The notes under the pieces: model-generated | Database searches by the model: none | Told to the model about the DNA's origin: nothing | What the model saw: only the letters and a program-made list of their open reading frames with translations | Source: Polyodon spathula | Lineage: Eukaryota > Chordata > Actinopteri > Acipenseriformes > Polyodontidae | Direction: 5' to 3' | Length of the DNA stretch: 64,000 nt | Assembly (NCBI RefSeq): GCF_017654505.1 | Contig: NC_054537.1 | Location: 61,808,145 to 61,872,144 of the forward strand | Position numbers and translations under genes: made by a program | In this document: positions 55,901-64,000 of the stretch, in pieces | Layout: every line of letters starts with the position of its first letter | Position numbering within the stretch: position 1 is the first letter of the stretch

Positions 55901-57652
55901 CCAGCATACTGATTAAAGTTAAAATAAAGCAAATAATAATCATGTATTTATCACAAAGATTAGGGGATCAGTTTTAATCAGGGATGCTTTTTAGGGGTTT
56001 TGCAGACAACTAGCAAGCCTAGTGTTAATGTTGTCAACGATAATAAGAGGAAATATGCAAGCACCATAGCTTATCACGGTCACATCTCCACATATGCATT
56101 CATGCAATGTTGCTCTGAGTTGTATGGGTATCATCATAGAAGCTGGGATTCACACTGTGTTGTAAAAAAAAATATATATATATATATATTTGAAAGCGAA
56201 AAAAAAAGTTACAAAAACTTTTCATTGCGAGTATGCGGGAACAACTTAATGAGCACAAGGTCAAATGACTGCTGTCTCAATTATTTATATATGTTCAAAG
56301 CCAATGAGGCATGCCAGCATGGCTATAATGCTCAGGACAAACCCAATTCTCTCAGCGTTGCTTTTGAGACTTTGGATAAGCACTGACTCGTGTGGCTAGA
56401 GCAGGTTTTCCAAATGTGCAGTGGCCTGTATTATTGGACTGTTTGATAGTGTACCTTAAATCAGACATTCATTTGTCACACAAAAACGTATTATGTTCCA
56501 TGGAAGCTGGTCAGCCAAGATAAGCCTACGATTAGGAAATAAGAACACAAACTGCCTCTTTTGTGTCAGGTTAGAATAAAAATTGTCAGATCTCCGTTAT
56601 AGCCTTGTGTTTTTATTCTGGTTAAACGACAACCTGTTTTTTTCTTTTTGCTGCCTGAGTATGAGAGATTGTAGTCTAGGACCTTGTCATTACATAGTAT
56701 TTATTGGGACATCTGGACTGACCTCATTTCTAAGTCTTTGTTGTCCTGCGGTACAAATTTGAACAAGGCAACATAGGTGTTCTGCTGTAATAAATCCTTA
56801 TGTTGTTGTCGTTTTGCCTGAAAGAGAGAATGTTACACAATGTTAATGATGCACTGCATTAATAAACTCTGTACTTCCACTAAGATGACATGTTTTAATA
56901 ACTTTGCAAGTGATTTTTAACTATACAGAAATTCTGGCCAAAGCAATAACTGGATGTAAATGGAGGAAATTACAAGGAATATTAGTTTTATATAAAGCTG
57001 AGTTGAATTTAATATTCACCAATTATTGCTGAACTTTTTTTGATACTTTTTGACATTTCTGGAGCACAGCCAATGCTGGCTAAGCTACTGTTGGCACGCA
57101 ACTGATACAGGCTCACTGTTAGACTCCAGAGAAGACAGAGGAACATAAAGTCTGAGCGGAGATAAATAGCTTTCCTGCAGTTCATAATCATTTTTGACAG
57201 AGCTGAAGGTCAAAAACACTGCCAAAACAAGGAGCAACTTAGTATCACAGTTGTATGGGCATTTGTATCTTAACCAATGTATTCTTCTTGTTCAGATTCA
57301 TGTTGTATCATTTGCAGTTCCTGTTCCAGAAGCTTTTAGCACCACTGTGCCCTCAATAATCATAACCCTTAAAATTACCAAGCTGATCTTTAAAGAATTT
57401 GGTCTTTTTATTTTTAACATGACTTCTCTACAGACATACAAGGTACCCATGCCCCCTTAACAAGTAAGGCAGTTGTTCCTGTAGTTTGGTAAATGAAAAT
57501 GACAGCTATCTAATTAGGATCTTCATCAGGGAAATGAAACCACTTTGCTGCATGAAGCTGAATCACAGAACTCTGAGGTCTTACGGGGGAGTCTTCCTGC
57601 TTCTTTTGTTCAGTGTGAAAGTGTTCTGTTCCATTTTCTGGTGAAGTAAATA
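49877..57652 (-). CDS. stac: STAC (SH3 and cysteine-rich domain protein), last five coding exons
   Basis: Minus-strand coding exons at 57585-57652, 56723-56817, 53009-53060, 52578-52715 and 49877-49975, each with AG/GT borders and consistent phases. The encoded order is a linker (FTSPENGTEHFH), SH3-1 (NTYVALFKFVPQDNKDLEM, then LLDDSNEDWWK, then VGYFPVNFAHQV) and a second SH3-like module (KVYRCTRTFIGCKEQGQI, then GKKKGFVPFDVLENI and stop). FIGCKEQGQI, the VLENI ending and the PENGT linker match STAC (STAC1) better than STAC2 or STAC3. STAC proteins are cytosolic adaptors that bind L-type CaV1 channels and alter their inactivation and trafficking. The N-terminal C1 domain and upstream exons are not in the window as far as I can see. 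Confidence 0.88.
50398..50402. repeat. Target site duplication, left (GGATG)
   Basis: Identical to 50858-50862. Confidence 0.85.
50403..50857 (+). repeat. Solo LTR in stac last intron, 455 bp
   Basis: TGTGGCGGGG...GTTGCCACA, perfect GGATG duplication. GCTGCATAAAACAGG near 50564 is TATA-like on the plus strand, so it is probably antisense to stac. Confidence 0.85.
50858..50862. repeat. Target site duplication, right (GGATG)
   Basis: Identical to 50398-50402. Confidence 0.85.
51595..51599. repeat. Target site duplication, left (CTCCT)
   Basis: Identical to 52199-52203. Confidence 0.8.
51600..52198 (-). repeat. Solo LTR in stac last intron, 599 bp
   Basis: CGTCACAAAGACGG...TTTGCCACA flanked by CTCCT on both sides. 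The first base is C where TG is expected, probably a point change. Minus-strand TGCATAAAAGCAGC near 51905-51920 is a TATA-like box, so the LTR is in the same sense as stac. Confidence 0.8.
52199..52203. repeat. Target site duplication, right (CTCCT)
   Basis: Identical to 51595-51599. Confidence 0.8.
52578..52715 (-). CDS. stac: stac exon, SH3-1 end and SH3-2 start
   Basis: 138 bp, 46 codons in phase 0, acceptor CTATAG, donor GTGTGT. Encodes GTIEDRVGYFPVNF (SH3-1 C-terminal strand) to GCKEQGQIILKEGQ. Confidence 0.9.
53009..53060 (-). CDS. stac: stac exon, SH3-1 core
   Basis: 52 bp, acceptor ATTACAG, donor GTAAGA. Completes the Arg codon of the previous exon, then PGDRIILLDDSNEDWWK, including the conserved WW of the SH3 ligand groove. 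Confidence 0.9.
53470..53830. repeat. Dispersed repeat in stac intron, copy 1
   Basis: 53470-53640 matches 57965-58140 in direct orientation (ACACAATT..GAGTTAATA.TGAAAATAATTAAGG). 53700-53815 matches 58365-58465 in inverted orientation. Confidence 0.7.
54590..54740 (-). repeat. GGGTC/GCGGGT-rich block, possible hAT end
   Basis: Repeated GCGGGT, TGGGTC and GGTTGGG motifs (for example GCGGGTTGGGTCGCGGG at about 54642). Such C/G-rich subterminal repeats are known from some fish hAT elements. No inverted ends found. Confidence 0.35.
56168..56191. repeat. Short (AT)n tract
   Basis: A run followed by about ten AT units. Confidence 0.85.
56723..56817 (-). CDS. stac: stac exon, linker and SH3-1 start
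   Basis: 95 bp, acceptor CTTTCAG, donor GTCAGT. Encodes AKRQQHKDLLQQNTYVALFK and onward to NKDLEM plus two bases of Arg. Confidence 0.9.
57585..57652 (-). CDS. stac: stac exon, linker with PENGT motif
   Basis: 68 bp, acceptor CCTTTAG, donor GTAAGA. Reads FTSPENGTEHFHTEQKKQED in the phase required by the next exon. The FTxPENGT motif is shared with mammalian STAC as I know it. Confidence 0.75.
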
Positions 57653-57964
57653 CTAAAGGAAAGAAAAATAAATTCAAAATTCATTAGTCAAGTAGACGAA
57701 TGTTTTGTCTGTGTGTTTCTAATAAAAAAAAAAAAAATGTTTCTGAAAAAAATAAAAATCTGATTTATAATCTGTGGAAGTCTTTGATGTCCAGGCACTT
57801 TATCATTTGAAATGCCTTGCATGGGCATTTACGAATTTGCATCATTTTAGTCTAATTATTTAAATACGTTTCACTTAGCACTATTAAAAATTGAATTGCC
57901 TTTAGGTAGCAACCAAATTGCCAAGAAACCGGAAAAGCGCCATCTATGCTAAATAGGGTGGCTG

Positions 57965-58465
57965 TTTTGTAATGTAGTGGCGGCGGGAGCGTTTGAAGAT
58001 TGTAGGAGCTAAGCTTCCTCGGTGCTATTTTGTTCCCACCGAAACACAATTCATAAGTTAATACTGAAAATAATTAAGGTCCTACATAAATCATGGCGAG
58101 CTCTTCAAAATCTGCAGCTCAACTGTGACCAAAACATGAACAATTACATAAATTTAGTTCTAGCGCCTTAATTATGAAGTTTAAAAAAGCCATACAAACC
58201 TTGTTTTATTTTCTTATTTCATAAAGATCTGAATGGCAGAAACGTGAAATAACTAGCATTCTTTTTTAATGGCAATTTTATATACAATAAATCTATAAGC
58301 AGAATACTATACATTAAATTGCTAAAATAAATCAATAAATAAATAAATCCAGCAAACTTTTAGACTGTATTTCACAGTAAATAAAATTGGAACACAAAAG
58401 CGAACCCAGACATACCTGTGTATTTACAGTCTACACGAATTCAAACAAAAATGCGCTTTCAACAT
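57965..58465. repeat. Dispersed repeat, copy 2, with inverted half
   Basis: Partner of 53470-53830. The left part is direct, the right part (TATTTCACAGTAAATAAA, 58369) inverted. The spacer between them is unrelated. Confidence 0.7.
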
Positions 58466-58489
58466 TTTTTTCACATGCCGCCAAGCGTG

Positions 58490-58762
58490 GTCTAAAGCAG
58501 TGGTTTTCAACCTTTAATTGAACTAATAATTAGCTTAATTAGGACTTTTTAATCCTGTCAGTTCTTAAACCGTTGGAGATTTCAACTTAACTATAAAATG
58601 TTATAAATAACTTGAAATCTGCAACTTTTTAAGAGCTGAAAACAATTAAACATTTCTAATTAAGCTAATTATAAGTTAAATTAGGGTTTAGTTTTAAGTA
58701 ATTGAGAACTCAGTTGGAATGAAAACCAAAAGACACAGTGGTTGAAAACCACTGGTCTATAG
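58490..58762. mobile_element. hAT-type MITE with 8-bp duplication
   Basis: The 257-bp element at 58498-58754 has inverted termini CAGTGGTTTTCAA, the known hAT-type end, flanked by 8-bp duplications GTCTAAAG (58490-58497) and GTCTATAG (58755-58762) with one mismatch. The interior is AT-rich with internal inverted segments (AATTAGCTTAATTAG and CTAATTAAGCTAATT). No coding capacity. Confidence 0.88.
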
Positions 58763-61700
58763 CAACAACAAACATACCTTTTTTAATACTGTTTGTTTTT
58801 GCTTGAATTCATGCTGTACTCTCTGCACAAGAACACGTGTGATTTTTTTACCATGAAAAACTGTTCTTCACTTCAGGTACCTCCTACTTGAAAGCGAACA
58901 TGGTTTGTGAAATGCTTGTTTTTATACACCTCTTAAAAAACGTAAAACATGTAAGATTAAAAGTACTGGTAACTTTTTTTTATTTTTTAATTAGGATTTT
59001 AATTAGGACACACCTATCCGTGGGCGGGAATTACTTCCTGAGAGGATTGTTTCCATCAATCAAACTGATACAGCTTGCTGATTTGCTGTATGTGTCTGAT
59101 TGGCGCGAGACTGTATGAAGCAAGAAGATCTCTTAAATAAATAGAAACATAACCACAAGGTTAAACACGCTTTTGCCGCCACCACATCACAAAGGTCCAG
59201 GTGAGTGGAAAATTCTGAAAAATGACAGAATTGCTACCAGTGAATACTGAATGCTAAATTTGAAACCAAAAAAGTTGAGGTGGACACGCACACCAGTAGT
59301 TAAAAAATCATATCCAAGACTTACTCGTTATTTGATTGCTGAAGCACACATATTTACATTGTGTGTAAGTGCTAAGGAAAAAACAGACCTTTCAGTCACT
59401 TATGTGACATTCTTCAGTGCTACCACCAAACTAATAGCCACATTTCAGAATGATGAAAAACACACACAATATGACTGGCAAAAAACATTGCCTTTAATCC
59501 CGTGACCTTGGAAAGATCCTTATTTTAATCATTAAAGGCATACCTGAGGCAAGACTAGTATTTATTTTTCTCATGTACCACCCCAGAATGCGAAATTATG
59601 TCAAAAAAAATTGTAAAAAGCTGCTTTTTACTGTTTATATATTGTATTCAAAGCAACCTATGGAAAATGCTGATACCATACAAATCACTAATGTTCACTC
59701 AAGCTGCAATTTTCCACTATTTCTTGCGAAAGATAACTGCAGTTATTTTTCTCAGGGATTATTTGTAACTTTCTGGTGAAATAAAAGATCTTGCTAACCC
59801 TGTAACGAATAGCACCTGAAGCTTTCGGAAACAAACCTCGAAACTATTTATGACAAGGAAAATTGTACAGGGTTGTAAAATAATAAACCATCACTACTAA
59901 AATATTTTCTTTTGCTGTGCCAAGAAACTAAATATATCTTATCTGTTGTTGTATGAAATTGGTTTAAAGACACACATTAACATTTCAGAACCTTCATGTA
60001 TAAAATAAAATCTAACTAGTTAAAGTGAAGCCATTTTAACAGAATAGTTATGTGACATAAGTTTAATATATATCCCAGTAAACTTTAAAACATTATCTAT
60101 TAAAAAAAATAATAATAATGAAATTACATTTAAAACAAGCCTTCTCCATGACAGTTTTGAATTTCTATAAAATGAGCACTTCCAAAAAATGTGTACAGTT
60201 CTGCTTTTCTGCTGTAAATACCAGTAAACCGTAAGCTTTGAAAAAAGATAAATCACCAGCTTTTATCTGAATTTATTCAACTACACGTCATTGCTGTGGT
60301 TAACTAGATAGCGTATATGAAATCCACTATTTCCCCAGAAGGGAAGGAATTTGAAACGACTGTGACTAATACTATTATTACCAACTACGACTACGATTAC
60401 GGCTGCTATTAATACATTGGATGTTCTCTGGCTCATGTGGGCCATACTGAAATAATCATAACATTCGTTTCCAAAGATGGTTTGGTTCCTAACTCATCTA
60501 AACCCATGAGATCCTATTTATAGAAAGGGGATTTTCGGTGCTAGACAGTAGCAACGGGTTTTAGGAATACATTTTAAAATATATATCTTTTAGCTAACAT
60601 AAAATGCACTTTTATTTTGACTAAACACCTCAACTGTAAAATAAATAACCTGATTACAAATGAAACCATGGCATAATATTAGACCCACAGAGGTGGAAGT
60701 GTTTAAATCAACAACAAGCTTGTCATTTTGTGTCACTTGTGTGTGTCTGCTTCAAGATGGTTGTTCTGTAAGATTAAATTTTGCCATCAATGTGTCATCT
60801 TATATATCTAGGTGTCAAGTAAATTAATGTTTAATTTATTTTTTATCTTTAGGAGATCGATTGTACCGTTCAGTGTTTGTTTTTAGCACAAAATAAATAT
60901 AATTTAAAAAAAAAATTGAGTTATAGTTTTATATAGTTATATAGTTTCCTCGACAAACACTTAATTTTTGCTTCAATCTGCAGCATTAAGTTTGCATTAA
61001 GTGTTTATAAGAGATGCACTAACTTTTTCTGATTAGGGTTCAGTAAATAATAATTCAGCAGGGTAGTGCTGCAGATTAAATGTTAATGTATTCCTTTTGC
61101 ACACACATTTGTTTTAAATCCAAGATAATAAGCTAATTTGATTGTCATACACGTGTAATACATATAACGAGAATAATTAATACGGTTTAAATATTGATAC
61201 AGTAGACTACATTACAACTGTATTAAAAAGGGGTCATACACATTTCTGTTTTATAAAAAGATAGCACGTTTTAACAAATGTAATTGCACATAAAAAATAA
61301 ATTGCACTATAAATGCATGTCACATATACAAATTAATGCATGAATTCATTTTATTTTTGTAACCCCACCCTGACCCCTCTGCCTGCAGAGTACAGACAAA
61401 CAATACCTAGGATTAAAGTGTTTGTTGGGTGCCTGATGTAAATTAATGGGAATTAACACTGGAATGAATGCAAGTTGACGTTAAACAAAATGACCCTGGT
61501 CCTCTGTGGCTGAATGGTGAACTGGCTGAAAATCCCCTATTTTATATTAAATGAAAGTTGTTGTTTTGCGTGAAGCCTCCACCTGGATGATGTCAACACA
61601 CTTAAACAAAGGTGCCACAAAGGTGCCACTATATGCAGTTACCCAGGAAAAAATACAGTGCAACCCCCCAATTCAATGATAAACAAATAGAAAACAATAC

Positions 61701-61910
61701 AATTATATTAAACCCACACAATAGTATATTAGCAGTGACTAAACAGTACTATTAATAAAGCAAAACACACAATTGTGGAGCTTCAAAAATAAAACCCTTT
61801 CTTTTATTTTACTATTCAAAAATATGAATTAAAAGCTCTCATTGGACAGTTTACTTTTTCTTTCGCAAAAATAAAACATCACCAAATTAACCAGGCAGTT
61901 ATTAATTCTC

Positions 61911-62235
61911 ACAGAGGGGGAAACTCTCTATGTCCCCCATGTGTATTATACCCAAGTAACTGAGGTATTTCAAGGGTGAATTCACTTTGGGCCACTTATT
62001 TCAAAGTTGATTATTACAGAGGGGGAACGTCTCTATGTCATCCATGGGTATTTATCCCGTATTTTGATATGAAAACAGTGGGCAAACATGGCACATATAG
62101 CGCATTTCAGCTTCTTATTTGCATACAGCAAATGTAACACAAATTTAATAAGTAACTGGGGTATTTTGGGGGTTAAATCTCTCTGATCCATTGATTCCAA
62201 AGTTGATTCTGACTGAGGGGGAATCCTTCTATGTC
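61911..62235. repeat. Diverged tandem repeat, about 105-bp unit
   Basis: AGAGGGGGAAACTCTCTATGTC (61913), AGAGGGGGAACGTCTCTATG (62018) and TGAGGGGGAATCCTTCTATG (62214), each preceded by ATT.CAAAGTTGATT-type sequence for the last two. The second interval carries about 90 bp of extra sequence. Confidence 0.65.
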
Positions 62236-64000
62236 AACAAACAAATATCTACAGAAAAATTAGCAGCCCTCGTTAATTCAGCATGAGGCTGATTCCATTT
62301 GAAATTTTCAAGAAAACAAAACAAAATGAATGTCCCGATCAAAAAAACAAAAGTCCTCTTCTGCCTCCTTTGCGTTTAAACAAAGTTCCCAAGAGAACTT
62401 AATGAAATTACTTTAACAGTAATACCAAAAAATAAAAGTGAAAGTCTTTTTATAAAGTTGCCTCGGCGGGCATCAAGCTAAACTAAATAGTTATTTATTC
62501 AATCCGTATTTAATGTATTTACAGTTCAACAGGGACTTAATGAACTAAATTTAACTCAATATGAAAAAATCACTTCAAAAACCCTGTTAACTCATGCGAA
62601 CCCCTGGCAAGCGATCCCTTCTGATCCTCTCTCTGGAGCCAGTTAAACAGCAGCCGATCACTTCACAGCTCCATGCTCCAAAGTAGCTCCGTTCCCAGCC
62701 AGTCACAGAAACACAAAAATACATCAGGCTTAGATCCTTGTAGAAAACCAATGAATTAACTGGAACAATGCTGAAATCCTCTCCAAGCCGGTGAAGAATG
62801 CTAGCGTTATTATTTTCCAGGTTTTAAGCAGACAAAAGTCCTTTTGTAGTGGTCTGAAAGCAGGCTTTTAACTGTAATGTCAATGTCCTGTTTCAAGCCT
62901 ACATTAACAGTTCTACTAAAAATACGACCCCGTTAGTTACAGAAAATAAAGTCAGCTAGATGGGTAAAACCTTGTTATATTACCCAGAAAACAATAATTT
63001 GAAATAATATCCACAAAGGAATTTATAGAAACGTAAATTTAAGCTGTTCTAAATCACATACTTAAGAGTCTTAAGAGTCTATGAATATCGAACTTACAGA
63101 ACAAATTATGAACAAGTATTTAGTAGATCTGTTAGCAGCTGTCTCCTTTTTTGTTCTCGAAACTTTGTGGGTCCATGGGATTTATTTAAACAGATAACCG
63201 AAAACAGTTGCTATCCAAAAGTACTCTGGACGCTAATTGGTCCATGTAAGATACATTTGAGAAATATATACAGATTTTTAAAGAGGGTTACATTTTAATA
63301 TTTGTAACAGGGAAAATAAAAAAATTTACAGTTCCTGGTGTTTAGTAATGTAACTTTGTAAACAGGGTGGTAAGATAAAGTGATGATTAAATGATTTTTA
63401 TGATTAAATGATAAAAAATGTAAAATTTAAAACAGTTTGTTATATATTACAATTGTATGGTAACAAGTTTAAAACAAAGACTGCGATCAGCCACAAACAC
63501 ATACGGTATACAGGGTGTTCAACGATTAGTTCACAGATAGAAAATGCCAACTGGCACTGTGAACCCTCCCTTTAATGTCAAAAATCTGTGCATGCGCAGT
63601 AAAGTCGATATCTACTTTTTTCATGGTCTACAAATTTCCTGTGACACCATCTACTTGTAAACTCCTCTGATATGTAAATAACGCCTGTTTCTTAACTTTC
63701 AAAGTCTCTTCATCAGGTGTTTGTAGACATTTAAGAAACACATGTTATTATCTGAAAAAATTGTGTCTCACCTTTCGCAGAGAGCAAGATGGAGTCCTGG
63801 CAGCTGGAAGTACTTGCAACCAAACTGAATTTGCCAGTGATTGTGGCAATAATCAGAACATTGTCCAAGGATTGTGGCAAATTGAGAAAGAGTGTAAAAC
63901 ACAAAAAAAACATTTTAAAATGTTTTTTTGATTGGCGCTATTTTTTGTGAGCATGTGACCCTCCTACAACAGTCTGTGACCTCTTTTTGAGAGGGACCCC

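Larger units (their letters stand above)
57660..64000. other. Presumed stac upstream intron, no further exon found
   Basis: AT-rich sequence with a hAT MITE (58498-58754) and diverged repeats (61911-62235). No C1-domain exon was recognised on the minus strand. Confidence 0.45.

Noticed and set aside
63772..63824. Candidate stac exon on the minus strand (AG/GT borders, phase fits 57652)
   Set aside because: It encodes a segment around SSCQDSILLSAK with no likeness to the STAC region expected before the PENGT exon. Splice signals alone occur often by chance, so it is not annotated.

Overview
The window is repeat-rich vertebrate DNA, most likely from a ray-finned fish. The evidence is an intron-split gene ending that matches the STAC adaptor family, several fish-type Tc1 transposons, piggyBac, hAT, LINE and DIRS-like remnants, and a dense set of Ty3/gypsy-type LTR elements with 5-bp target duplications. 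The repeat mix would suit a basal, repeat-rich fish such as a sturgeon or paddlefish, but the species is a guess. There is no bacterial or viral genome organisation.

The only host gene I can support is the 3' end of stac on the minus strand (49877-57652). Five coding exons have AG/GT splice sites and agree in phase. They encode the end of the linker, two SH3 modules and the stop codon. The last intron carries two solo LTRs (50403-50857, 51600-52198). The upstream exons, including the C1 domain, were not found and probably lie beyond 64000.

The most unusual content is a non-autonomous LTR retroelement family present as two full copies, 2329-5088 and 18162-21836. Each has LTRs beginning TG and ending CA, a perfect 5-bp target duplication (GACCC, AGGGG), a primer binding site fitting tRNA-Leu, a polypurine tract, and no pol gene. 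Each carries one minus-strand gene with two N-terminal CX2CX4HX4C zinc knuckles and a long C-terminal array of 36-bp (12-codon) repeats. The array is open in several frames: acidic LPEPEREE repeats in one and RS-like RRSQSQRG repeats in another. In copy 1 a one-base deletion switches between them without closing the ORF. A diverged relative sits at 12011-13400.

Layout. 1-1550: no gene. 1554-2187: LINE C-terminus. 2329-5088: LTR element copy 1. 5500-8640: LTR pieces, a Tc1 remnant, and a solo LTR inserted in a DIRS-like gag fragment. 8700-11700: microsatellites. 11730-13400: relative of the LTR element. 17446-18060: internally deleted Tc1-like element. 18162-21836: LTR element copy 2. 22830-29545: a gypsy 3' end, head-to-head LINE pieces, a gypsy element with integrase before reverse transcriptase, and a LINE tail. 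30085-34900: LTR, HECT-like pseudogene, hairpin, and an integrase-core pseudogene containing a 63-bp tandem array. 36880-39013: a tandem duplication. 40350-48110: piggyBac, three Tc1 families, a solo LTR and (TA)n arrays. 49877-64000: stac with intronic repeats.

Most transposon genes here are broken by stops, frameshifts or truncation. Copy 2 of the LTR element is the exception: its LTRs are nearly identical and its gene is open.
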